Below, in pieces: positions 1 to 6,518 of a DNA stretch of 13,335 bases. The notes under the pieces were generated by a model. It worked only from the letters and a program-made list of their open reading frames with translations, had not been told where the DNA came from and ran no database searches. Source of the DNA: Candidatus Thalassarchaeaceae archaeon (GTDB lineage Archaea; Thermoplasmatota; Poseidoniia; Poseidoniales; Thalassarchaeaceae); NCBI GenBank assembly GCA_029250565.1, contig JAQXFA010000150.1, positions 1 to 13,335 on the forward strand. Reading direction: 5' to 3'. The translations under genes and the position numbers were made by a program. The stretch's first letter is position 1, and each line of letters opens with the position of its first letter.

Positions 1-29
1 CCGTTGAGTGTTCTTCGTCGAGTGTGCAT
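1..29 (-). CDS. Possible 5' end of a gene leaving the window on the left
   Basis: On the minus strand an ATG at 29-27 opens a frame reading MHTRRRTLN up to the window edge. A GAGG Shine-Dalgarno site (complement of 37-40) lies 7 bases upstream, the same spacing seen at several confident starts here. The stop of the small upstream minus ORF (42-40) overlaps this site, as in an operon. Only nine codons are visible, so no function can be given, and the start may be chance. Confidence 0.25.
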
Positions 30-39
30 CCCATCCCCT

Positions 40-300
40 CTACGTATACCTCTCTCCCTGTTCACCTTTCTTTTTTGATGGGTGGGCTAAGCCATAAATC
101 GTGACCAAATTATACTGAATTATATTTGGAATTATATCACCTGTTGATGAGGCTCTACAAAATAATTGTACTAGTGCGATGATGTTATATTTTCTAGCAC
201 GATATTCTAAATACCCATCTAATATTAGAGCAGTGGTGCGTTTAGGAATGGGTGTCTCGCGATTCAATCCGGCAGTTACCTTAATATCAATAGGCGCCAT
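40..300 (-). CDS. Doubtful small ORF, 86 residues, unknown function
   Basis: An ATG-started frame of 86 codons ends in TAG at 42-40. I recognise no family. The product is mixed hydrophobic and basic, with a Lys/Glu-rich end (HPSKKKGEQGERYT), no clear membrane helix and one Cys. In favour: codons look normal and the stop runs straight into a Shine-Dalgarno site for a possible next gene. Against: the region is AT-rich, the start has no convincing ribosome site, and the first codons overlap the presumed TATA box (281-288) of the divergent pilin gene. Otherwise bases 1-338 hold only the pilin promoter and leader. It could be a relic or non-coding. Confidence 0.3.
   Translation of the reverse strand: MAPIDIKVTAGLNRETPIPKRTTALILDGYLEYRARKYNIIALVQLFCRASSTGDIIPNIIQYNLVTIYGLAHPSKKKGEQGERYT
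281..288 (+). promoter_or_regulatory. Possible TATA box of the pilin gene
   Basis: TTAATATC lies about 25 bases before position 310, which would place the transcript start just before the GC hairpin at 312-324 and give a leader of about 30 bases carrying the Shine-Dalgarno site. The match to the archaeal TATA consensus is fair. The assignment is inferred from spacing. Confidence 0.3.
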
Positions 301-311
301 AGGCCAAGTTA

Positions 312-331
312 CCCCCGCTGGGGGAATGAGG
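312..331 (+). promoter_or_regulatory. Leader hairpin and Shine-Dalgarno site of the pilin gene
   Basis: CCCCC-GCT-GGGGG (312-324) can fold into a five-pair GC stem. Four bases downstream GAGG (328-331) forms a ribosome site 7 bases before the ATG at 339. The hairpin ends before the ribosome site, so it would more likely protect the 5' end of the message than hide the site. Confidence 0.45.
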
Positions 332-338
332 ACTAAAA

Positions 339-836
339 ATGATGAATAACGAGAAGAATGAGCAGGCAGTCAGCCCGGTTATCGCAACCATCCTAATGGT
401 AGCAATCACCGTCGTGTTGGCCGGAGTACTGTACGTGTGGGCAAACAGTCTAGCAAGTGAGGGAACAGATACCTCAGCTAGCACACTGAACACCTACACA
501 GCAGAAGACGCAGATGACGCAGCAAACGATGCAGCTGGCGGAGCAGACACACTGATCCGCATGCAGATGACTGGTAAGGATGACCTAGCATGGTCATTCG
601 TTAAGGTCACACTAAGTGTCGGTGACAACATCTACACATGCAGCGTAACAGCAGGCGATGACTGCACTATCAGCCAATCCGCTGGTAGTAACGACAACGC
701 ATGGGAACCTGGGGAGTACATCTTCCTAAGTGAAGGAACTGCAGAAATCTGCAGCACCACTGGCTGTGACGTCGGTATCTCCGTAACAAACGGTGGCCAC
801 ACAGTTGCTGGAGACAGCAGCCAAATGGTTAACTGA
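339..836 (+). CDS. Archaeal type IV pilin (secreted pilus subunit)
   Basis: 165 residues. A short charged N-terminus (MMNNEKNEQ) is followed by A-V-S-P-V-I-A-T-I-L-M-V-A-I-T and a hydrophobic helix to about residue 37: the archaeal class III signal/pilin N-terminal domain. Such preproteins are cut by a prepilin peptidase just before the helix, here near residues 8-10, and assembled into a surface filament. The rest is an Ala/Asp/Thr-rich globular head with four cysteines in two close pairs (near 106/114 and 139/144 by eye), likely disulfides. The start is set by GAGG at 328-331; a second ATG follows directly. The gene stands alone, with its own leader hairpin and strong terminator, suggesting high independent expression. 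I counted 52 percent GC over 541-600, higher than the glycan genes. Whether it is an adhesion pilin or an archaellum-like subunit cannot be told, but no archaellum genes are near. Confidence 0.88.
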   Translation: MMNNEKNEQAVSPVIATILMVAITVVLAGVLYVWANSLASEGTDTSASTLNTYTAEDADDAANDAAGGADTLIRMQMTGKDDLAWSFVKVTLSVGDNIYTCSVTAGDDCTISQSAGSNDNAWEPGEYIFLSEGTAEICSTTGCDVGISVTNGGHTVAGDSSQMVN

Positions 837-883
837 GCGCGCTGAAAAGCTGTTCAAGTAGAAAACACAAGTAATGCAAACAC

Positions 884-932
884 GGTCCTCGTTGGGTCGC
901 CTTCGGGCGGGTCAACGGGGGCCATTTTTTTT
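884..932 (+). terminator. Strong hairpin/T-tract terminator after the pilin gene
   Basis: An 18-position stem (884-901 with 906-923) closes on a TTCG tetraloop (902-905). All but one position pair, counting G-T wobbles; the exception is a G-G mismatch. It is followed by A and then eight Ts (925-932). It lies 47 bases past the pilin stop. It looks like a bacterial intrinsic terminator. In archaea the T-tract itself is the usual signal and the hairpin may stabilise the 3' end. Confidence 0.8.
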
Positions 933-934
933 GT

Positions 935-958
935 AAAAAATTCACTACCTAGTGAATT
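935..958 (-). terminator. Terminator-like dyad after the minus-strand glycosyltransferases
   Basis: AATTCACTA-CC-TAGTGAATT (939-958) is a perfect 9+9 inverted repeat. Read on the minus strand it lies 43 bases past the stop at 1002 and runs into six Ts (complement of 935-940). It faces the pilin terminator, so the 165 bases between the convergent genes end transcription from both sides. A protein-binding dyad is the alternative. Confidence 0.6.
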
Positions 959-1001
959 AATGCTATGTACTAAAGTCTTGAATCATCGGATTATATTGAC
1001 T

Positions 1002-2264
1002 CTACTGTAATTGGTCAAAGCGATTAATTGATTCTCGAACCTCTTGAATAGGTCTCCATATATGTGACTTCAAACGGAGTACGATTCTCAAGTGCACCCA
1101 CACTAGAATAGCCATTGAATGAGCAAACGAAGTTAACGCATTCATCGGGCGAATGGAATCGTATCCTAAGACACGAACTGCAAATGGGGGTGCTAGTATT
1201 GCAAGGAACATAGACAGGTTTAGTGCCGCAACACTGAGTGGGAAAAGAGTCCAATGCTGCGGATTTAGGGCCACTGACAACAGTACACCAAGACCACAGG
1301 CTAGAGAGGCAATAACTAGGGCTGGCATTTTGATATGTACGTAAAACAGGGTTCGCATTGTCATTCGCATTGGCGCTCCCATTTTCTTGGAGAACATCAA
1401 ATCTGAATTGCGCCAAAGATGGCGCACGAGTCCTTGAGCTCGCCGCATCCTTTGGCTATGAATTGCTGATAGCGATTTTGGGACGGCTTCAAAAAAATGT
1501 AAATCCGGATCATGGATTGCTCTCAATCCTTGTCGGCGTGCTTCAACTGCTAGTTGTGAATCATCGGCATTGGAATCCACCACAACTCCTGCGTTGATTG
1601 CATTACGACTGTAAGCGGCTAAAGAACCCTCAAAAATTGGAGTTGAATCTAGGCGACTTTCCGCTTCTCTCGCACGATTATAGTATGAACGATATGCATT
1701 TGGTTCCAACATTGGTTTACCATTTTCATCTATTGGTTGCTGCTGACCACAAACTGCACCAATTTCTGGATTCAAAAACCAACTCCCTATCCTCTCCAAA
1801 GAATTCACCGCTAAACGTGAATCTGCATCAGTTAGAACTACCACTTCGCTATCAGCGTGGGATTCGGCTAAACCCAGGTTTACCGCTGCAGATTTACCTG
1901 CAACACTAGTTGTTGATAGAAGTCGAACGAGTGGGCCAAACTCTGGAGCTTTGGAAATCCAATCTTCAACAACTAGCATGGTTTGGTCTGATGAGCCAGT
2001 GTCAATTACCAAAACCTCAAGCAATTCTCTTGGGTAATGCTTGCGCGATAAATCGGATAATTTTCCTGCAATTACCAACTCTTCATCGCGTACACAGATT
2101 ATCACCGTCATTCTAGGCAGGGTGGAGTCAACTCTTTCTGGGAATTGAGGTAATGGGTGTTTAGTAAGCCATTTACGAGAAAACCAATCTTGTAATAACA
2201 AGGGTAAAATAGCAACTGAACCAAGTCCTATTTCTCCAATAATCATCCATTCAATTGGAGTCAT
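1002..2264 (-). CDS. Membrane-anchored family 2 glycosyltransferase
   Basis: 420 residues from the ATG at 2264-2262. A longer frame opens at 2378, but this start has AGGAGG (complement of 2272-2277) 7 bases upstream and overlaps the stop of the preceding gene by four bases (ATGA). One helix near residues 5-24 is followed by a GT-A domain: MTVIICVRDEE (52-62), D-T-G-S-S-D (88-93) for nucleotide-sugar binding, T-D-A-D-S-R (145-150) as the DxD-type metal site, F-E-G-S (211-214), D-D-S (234-236) and Q-R-M-R-R-A-Q-G (271-278) in place of the Q-x-x-R-W of processive enzymes. About three helices follow. It transfers a sugar from an activated donor to a lipid- or polymer-bound acceptor at the cytoplasmic face. 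The acceptor is unknown. Its partners are the upstream family 4 enzyme and the divergent flippase operon. Confidence 0.88.
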   Translation of the reverse strand: MTPIEWMIIGEIGLGSVAILPLLLQDWFSRKWLTKHPLPQFPERVDSTLPRMTVIICVRDEELVIAGKLSDLSRKHYPRELLEVLVIDTGSSDQTMLVVEDWISKAPEFGPLVRLLSTTSVAGKSAAVNLGLAESHADSEVVVLTDADSRLAVNSLERIGSWFLNPEIGAVCGQQQPIDENGKPMLEPNAYRSYYNRAREAESRLDSTPIFEGSLAAYSRNAINAGVVVDSNADDSQLAVEARRQGLRAIHDPDLHFFEAVPKSLSAIHSQRMRRAQGLVRHLWRNSDLMFSKKMGAPMRMTMRTLFYVHIKMPALVIASLACGLGVLLSVALNPQHWTLFPLSVAALNLSMFLAILAPPFAVRVLGYDSIRPMNALTSFAHSMAILVWVHLRIVLRLKSHIWRPIQEVRESINRFDQLQ

Positions 2265-3295
2265 TCTAGGTCCTCCTGAATTGAATTTTGATAAAGTTCT
2301 GCCCACTGTTTGCCTAACATTTCTGGCGTCTGTTGGGTGACTGACTCGGGGCCAGCAGATGACATTTTTTCCCAGCAATCAGAATCTTTGAGCACCTTCT
2401 CAATAGCATCTGCCCATTCGTTAGAATCTAAGTTTTCAACGATGACCCCACCATCTCCTAAAATTCCTTGACAAGATGGGGAGGCCATTACCGGTAAACC
2501 GCATGAAAGGGCTTCCATGGCCGCCACCGGCATACCCTCGTAATCAGATGGTATCAACAGTAAACCGGCGGTTGTAAGTAACTCATCTTTCTCCTCACCA
2601 GTCAACCATCCTCGAGCATGTATCCCTTGTTCTGGACCCAGAGCTCCTACCCACTTATGATCTGGTGAAACTCCTGAAAGGTGAAGATGCACATCGTGAC
2701 CACGGTTTCGTAATTCTTGTGTGACTTTGATTGCTAACTGATGTCCTTTGATAAGTGATGGGCGGGCGAGTAGAATCATCAAATTAGGGTCTCGATTAGA
2801 TGTATTAATCATCCTTATTGGGGGAGCAGGAGAGCCGATGACCTGTAATTTTTCCAAATCTATTTCCTTTTTATGACGGGGTGTTAGAGCAACGGGTGTT
2901 ACCAATTGATGGGATGTAATCTTAGAAAATTCAGTTCTGACTGAGTTCGAATTAAGCAAAAAGGAGTTGAAATTTCCTGCATGAATTTGTAAAATAACCG
3001 GAACCTTTGCATTAATACACATTTTAACTGCTCTAATCTTTCTCCACCATGAATAACTGGTTGCTGTATGGATATGAACAACATCTGGTGGATTATTTTT
3101 GAGTCTAGATTTCAGTTCTTTCTTAGCAATGCGCCATGCATTGATTTTTGCTAGTACTGAACCATCAACATGTGTGTTAATGGATTCAGTAATCCAATCT
3201 ACTGGGGGGTGCTTGAGGTGGTGTCTAATTGTTGCCTGCATACCACCTCGACTTTCTACTGGGCCGACATGTAAGACTCGCTTCAACCCGACCAC
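2261..3295 (-). CDS. Family 4 glycosyltransferase (GT-B fold)
   Basis: 344 residues from a GTG at 3295-3293. The N-terminal Rossmann domain begins K-R-V-L-H-V-G-P-V-E-S-R-G-G-M, the usual acceptor-side opening, and continues with P-D-V-V-H-I-H-T. The donor-side domain has L-A-R-P-S-L-I-K-G-H, G-W-L-T-G-E-E and E-G-M-P-V-A-A-M-E-A-L-S-C-G-L-P-V, which contains the E-x7-E retaining-enzyme motif. It probably adds a hexose to a lipid-linked surface oligosaccharide in the cytoplasm. An alternative TTG start at 3286 has AGGTGG six bases ahead and gives MKRVLHVG, which looks equally good. The GTG would suit a leaderless message. It is the first gene of a two-gene operon with the family 2 enzyme. Confidence 0.87.
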   Translation of the reverse strand: MVGLKRVLHVGPVESRGGMQATIRHHLKHPPVDWITESINTHVDGSVLAKINAWRIAKKELKSRLKNNPPDVVHIHTATSYSWWRKIRAVKMCINAKVPVILQIHAGNFNSFLLNSNSVRTEFSKITSHQLVTPVALTPRHKKEIDLEKLQVIGSPAPPIRMINTSNRDPNLMILLARPSLIKGHQLAIKVTQELRNRGHDVHLHLSGVSPDHKWVGALGPEQGIHARGWLTGEEKDELLTTAGLLLIPSDYEGMPVAAMEALSCGLPVMASPSCQGILGDGGVIVENLDSNEWADAIEKVLKDSDCWEKMSSAGPESVTQQTPEMLGKQWAELYQNSIQEDLE

Positions 3296-3349
3296 CTTTG
3301 GTGCGGGGGAGATGTAGCAACGATATAGGAGTCGTCATTTCGGGTAATC
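3296..3349. promoter_or_regulatory. Divergent promoter region between the two glycan operons
   Basis: These 54 bases separate GTG starts on opposite strands. The only TATA-like element is GATATAGG (3322-3329), whose complement reads CCTATATC. It lies about 25 bases from the rightward start and about 29 from the leftward one, so a single AT-rich box could serve both directions with nearly leaderless messages. CACC-TTT-GGTG (3293-3303) is a perfect dyad over the leftward start codon. Confidence 0.4.
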
Positions 3350-4489
3350 GTGAAACTTCTCTGGGTGACCGCAAAGCGGCTCGGCAAAGACCTCGCCAGC
3401 ACCACACAATTAGCAGTCACAAATTCATTGGCACACAGAGGTTGGGAAGTCACAATCGTTGCACCAAAAGGTAGCGCGTCTCAGCAAAGTAGTCTTTCAA
3501 ATGCGTTGGATAAAGACGAAAGTCGTTCTAAACATGCTTTTTTCGAAGTCCGAAGATCACGTAAACCGGGATTAGGGTGGCTGACCTTTGGCAGTAATTT
3601 GAAGAAAATGTTGCCAGGTGTGATTAATGAGGGTGATTTTGATGTTGCATTAGTAGAATGGCAAGCGGTCGCAGGTTCACATAAGGCACTAACACAATTC
3701 AATATCCCGTGGCTAATTGTAGATAGAAGTCCACCGGTTTTCCGTTCTATTGTTGGACGGCTTCAATGGTTTGAATATCGTCGTGCATACAAATTAGCCA
3801 GCAAAAACGGAGTCGCTGGTTCGGTACCAAAATCACAAGCATTAGCTGAATGGAATCGCCGGCATAAACGGATTATTGAACCTGTTATCATTCTAGAAGC
3901 AGGTGTTGATGTTTCAAGATTCAAACCTTCAAATTTTAATGGAAAACCGACAATTATTCACCACGGACAACTCGATAAAGAAAGAAAAATAATGCGATTA
4001 GTAAATATTGGTTCACTCATTGCTGCGAGAGGAATCGATTTCAAAATGAGAATTGCTGGGAGTGGAAATTGTTTAACAGAATTACAAAAAACAGCCACTC
4101 AACATGAATGGTTGGAGGTTTTAGGTCCACTACCATCAGAGCAAATACCCCAATTTCTTTCCTCTGGTCACGTTGCTTTATTTCCCCTCCCAGATGGTGA
4201 AATATGGCGTTTAGCAAGTCCTCTGAAAGTGCGTGAATGGGCTGCTGCAGGCCTACCTATGATTCTTTCAAATATTACCCCACACAAATCTATTGGAGAT
4301 AGAAGTTGGGTCAAACTTGTTGAACATAATGCACCATTAGAAGAATGGGCAAATCAGGTAGAAGAATTACTGAATGCTGATCTTGTTAGCATTGGAAGAA
4401 TGGCTAGAATTGATGCTGAAAATGAATTTGATTGGCAACAAACCACTGAATCTCTACACCTGAAACTTACTGAATTGGCGGGTCTTTAA
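3350..4489 (+). CDS. Family 4-like glycosyltransferase
   Basis: 379 residues from GTG at 3350 (MKLLWVTAKRLGKD). No Shine-Dalgarno site precedes it; the TATA-like box 25 bases upstream suggests a leaderless message. The N-terminal domain runs to about residue 185. E-A-G-V-D-V-S-R-F-K-P marks the inter-domain linker, then come I-I-H-H-G-Q-L-D, L-E-V-L-G-P-L-P and R-L-A-S-P-L-K-V-R-E-W-A-A-A-G-L-P, the donor-sugar region. The first Glu of the family's E-x7-E is missing; only the one in R-E-W is present, as in the S-P-x-K subgroup. It should extend a lipid-linked glycan in the cytoplasm. The 3' half is AT-rich (I counted 33 percent GC at 3961-4020). The stop abuts the flippase ATG with no gap, so the two are surely co-transcribed. 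Confidence 0.83.
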   Translation: MKLLWVTAKRLGKDLASTTQLAVTNSLAHRGWEVTIVAPKGSASQQSSLSNALDKDESRSKHAFFEVRRSRKPGLGWLTFGSNLKKMLPGVINEGDFDVALVEWQAVAGSHKALTQFNIPWLIVDRSPPVFRSIVGRLQWFEYRRAYKLASKNGVAGSVPKSQALAEWNRRHKRIIEPVIILEAGVDVSRFKPSNFNGKPTIIHHGQLDKERKIMRLVNIGSLIAARGIDFKMRIAGSGNCLTELQKTATQHEWLEVLGPLPSEQIPQFLSSGHVALFPLPDGEIWRLASPLKVREWAAAGLPMILSNITPHKSIGDRSWVKLVEHNAPLEEWANQVEELLNADLVSIGRMARIDAENEFDWQQTTESLHLKLTELAGL

Positions 4490-5773
4490 ATGACTGGGGA
4501 TGAAGAGTTTTCCAAACGGAAAGTAGTTCCTCAAAGGGACACACTTTGGCTCTCTGGAGCAGATGCGATTAACCTAGTGTTTGGAATCATCATTCACGTA
4601 GTTTTGACACGAGCTTTGCTTAGCGATGATTATGGGACATTCGTGTTACTGCTCGACTTTTTCCATGTCTGTGTTATACTTGTAGACCTTGGACTCCCTA
4701 CAATAATTGCACGCGATGGTGGTAGGCTTGGTAGTAAGTTAAGTAGCCTTACTTCAAGAATTGTTTCTTTTCAATTCCCATTGATGGTAGTGATTGGATT
4801 ACTCGGTGCTTATGTTGGCGTGATGTTGTTTGGAGGTTGGTTAGTGCCAGCATTTCTTCTCGCAATCGCTGCTGGACTCCAAGTGGTTACCTATTCCCTA
4901 AGAGCGGGGATGCGTTCTCTTGGAGAAGCTCGCTGGGAAGCAATTATTCGAGTTGTTGACAGAGGAATAGTCGCACTTCTAATGATAAGTTGGGCAAATG
5001 GTACCGTTGAACAATTTGCTCAAGCAACCCTATTCGGACCAATTATTGCCCTAGCAATCACTGTGTTAATTTGGCTTAGAAAAATCAAACCTCGTCTACA
5101 AGAACCAACACAACCGCTCCCTGAAATCAATGACATGGGGATGAAAGAGTTAGTTAACACGGGTTTGCCATTCCTATTTGCTTCTGCAGCTTTGGTTATC
5201 AATGTTAGAATTGAAAAATTGCTACTAGGAATATTGGCGGCCCCAGAAGATGTAGCGGTTTTCCAAATTGCTTGGCTTGGCTTTATTGCAGGATACGGCC
5301 CAATACTGTCACTAAGGGCTGTGTTGCTATCATGGTTTGGCGAGGTACGTGACGATTTAGAAAAATTGACCCACCGCTACAAGAGAGCCTTCTTTGCATG
5401 TGGAATCTTAGGCCCAATAGGTGCTGGAATTGGAATAGTTATTGGCCCGTTTGCCTTTGATACTCTCTTTCCAGATTACGCAAATGTAGTGACTAAACCA
5501 TTTCTTTTACTTCTATTATCCTGGTTATTCCATGCAATGGCAAGTCCTTCTCTATCCTTAATCCAAGTGAGTGAAAAACCTTGGAATTATACTAGGATTC
5601 TCTGGGTTGGGATTGTTGTAAGCATAGTCGCTTCCATATATCTAATTCCTAGCCAACCAAGTGCTGTTGTTGGGGCAACAATTGCCGCCGCTTTTGCTTC
5701 TCTAATCGTCTTCGCTCTCGCCTTCATAGGAGCGGGGATTGAAAAATCTGAAGCAGAACCACTCGCTGAATGA
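4490..5773 (+). CDS. Wzx-type polysaccharide/oligosaccharide flippase
   Basis: 427 residues, very hydrophobic, about 12 membrane helices. After a charged 20-residue lead, the first helices carry L-T-R-A-L-L-S-D-D-Y-G-T-F, the signature of the polysaccharide exporters of the MATE/MVF superfamily, and L-V-D-L-G-L-P-T-I-I-A-R-D follows. Proteins of this type move a lipid-linked oligosaccharide across the membrane so it can be polymerised or transferred to protein outside. The ATG directly follows the stop of the glycosyltransferase, implying coupled translation. No polymerase, ligase or oligosaccharyltransferase gene is in the window, so the final acceptor is unknown. It ends 17 bases from the convergent glutaredoxin gene, and I see no hairpin terminator there. 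Confidence 0.88.
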   Translation: MTGDEEFSKRKVVPQRDTLWLSGADAINLVFGIIIHVVLTRALLSDDYGTFVLLLDFFHVCVILVDLGLPTIIARDGGRLGSKLSSLTSRIVSFQFPLMVVIGLLGAYVGVMLFGGWLVPAFLLAIAAGLQVVTYSLRAGMRSLGEARWEAIIRVVDRGIVALLMISWANGTVEQFAQATLFGPIIALAITVLIWLRKIKPRLQEPTQPLPEINDMGMKELVNTGLPFLFASAALVINVRIEKLLLGILAAPEDVAVFQIAWLGFIAGYGPILSLRAVLLSWFGEVRDDLEKLTHRYKRAFFACGILGPIGAGIGIVIGPFAFDTLFPDYANVVTKPFLLLLLSWLFHAMASPSLSLIQVSEKPWNYTRILWVGIVVSIVASIYLIPSQPSAVVGATIAAAFASLIVFALAFIGAGIEKSEAEPLAE

Positions 5774-5790
5774 GTTAATCAATAATTGCA

Positions 5791-6114
5791 TTAAGCGGCT
5801 TCAGTAATCATTTCTTGAAGTTCACCTGATTCAAACATCTCTAGAGCAATGTCCGAGCCACCGATGAGTTCTCCATCAATGAAGCATTGCGGCATCGTTG
5901 GCCAATCTGACCACTCGCATACTGCTGGAATTGCTCGTGGGTCAGCCAAGATATTAACAGTTACAAATGGCATCTCCAACTGTTGATACACCATTGCAGC
6001 ACGGGCGGAAAAACCGCATTGTGGTTGCTCAGGGGTTCCTTTCATGAAGAGAACTAATCTGTTCCCGTCTACAATTTCCTGTAATTCATCTGCTGTCCAA
6101 TTAAATTCTGTCAT
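5791..6114 (-). CDS. grxD: Monothiol CGFS glutaredoxin (Grx4 family)
   Basis: 107 residues, the full length for a single-domain monothiol glutaredoxin. It has M-K-G-T-P (23-27, with the glutathione-binding Lys24), C-G-F-S (33-36, the cluster-ligand Cys), W-P-T-M-P-Q-C-F-I-D-G-E-L-I-G-G-S-D and a closing helix. Members bind a glutathione-ligated 2Fe-2S cluster as a dimer, or as a heterodimer with BolA, and hand it on. The usual Cys of G-G-C-D is Ser here, and an extra Cys sits after W-P-T-M-P-Q. GAGG (complement of 6122-6125) lies 7 bases before the ATG, inside the end of bolA. The gene follows bolA by two bases, so they form one operon. Confidence 0.93.
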   Translation of the reverse strand: MTEFNWTADELQEIVDGNRLVLFMKGTPEQPQCGFSARAAMVYQQLEMPFVTVNILADPRAIPAVCEWSDWPTMPQCFIDGELIGGSDIALEMFESGELQEMITEAA

Positions 6115-6116
6115 TA

Positions 6117-6449
6117 TTATTCCTCTTTATTTGTCCGTCGTACTTGCAAGCCAACGAATTTGTTTCTCTTTGCCTCATGCGGTGAAAATGGTTCATCACC
6201 ACTACTCTTTTCCGCCTCTTCCGGTGTCTGGCATTTAAGGTCGAGAGCATGTACATAATTAGTCTGAATGTGTGGTTTAAAGTGCTGGATTACCGGCTTC
6301 TGCCGCTTGAATGATCTCACTCCCTCAAATCCAATGTCCACAATTCGTACGAACCAATGGTCGCCACCTCCTGTAGTATCAGTGGCTTCAATTTCTGCAT
6401 TAGGATAGACCTCTTTGACCTGTTCAACCATCCACTCGGCGGTAGGCAT
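6117..6449 (-). CDS. bolA: BolA-family protein
   Basis: 110 residues. The BolA fold covers about residues 1-78: A-T-D-T-T-G-G-G-D-H-W-F (22-33), F-E-G-V-R-S-F-K-R-Q-K-P-V (41-53) and Y-V-H-A-L-D-L-K-C (65-73), with His67 in the position that shares the cluster with glutaredoxin. The usual R-H before the conserved Val has drifted to K-R-Q-K-P. BolA partners CGFS glutaredoxins in iron-sulfur transfer and iron sensing, which the operon with grxD supports. An acidic then basic tail of about 30 residues (after T-P-E-E) extends beyond most BolA proteins. No Shine-Dalgarno site precedes the ATG. It may be leaderless (AT-rich TGAAAATG about 25 bases upstream) or read through from rpe, 59 bases upstream. 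Confidence 0.87.
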   Translation of the reverse strand: MPTAEWMVEQVKEVYPNAEIEATDTTGGGDHWFVRIVDIGFEGVRSFKRQKPVIQHFKPHIQTNYVHALDLKCQTPEEAEKSSGDEPFSPHEAKRNKFVGLQVRRTNKEE

Positions 6450-6499
6450 TGATTCATTGGCCGCGTTAGACCATTTTCAACCCTCGTGTTGAGGACTCT

Positions 6500-6518
6500 T
6501 GCACTAACCTAGAGTGCA
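6500..6518 (-). other. Small dyad over the rpe stop codon
   Basis: TGCACT-AACCTAG-AGTGCA is a perfect 6+6 inverted repeat spanning the rpe stop (6511-6509). No T-run follows on the minus strand, so termination here is doubtful. A weaker dyad TCAAC-N6-GTTGA lies at 6477-6492. Both sit in the 59-base gap before bolA and could affect message processing or a local promoter. Confidence 0.3.

Noticed and set aside
1358..2116. Chain of plus-strand frames opposite the family 2 glycosyltransferase
   Set aside because: They are antisense to a well-supported gene with conserved motifs and have no family resemblance or ribosome sites.
2265..2378. N-terminal extension of the family 2 glycosyltransferase by 38 codons
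   Set aside because: It lies inside the preceding gene in another frame. The ATG at 2264 has AGGAGG at ideal spacing and an ATGA overlap.
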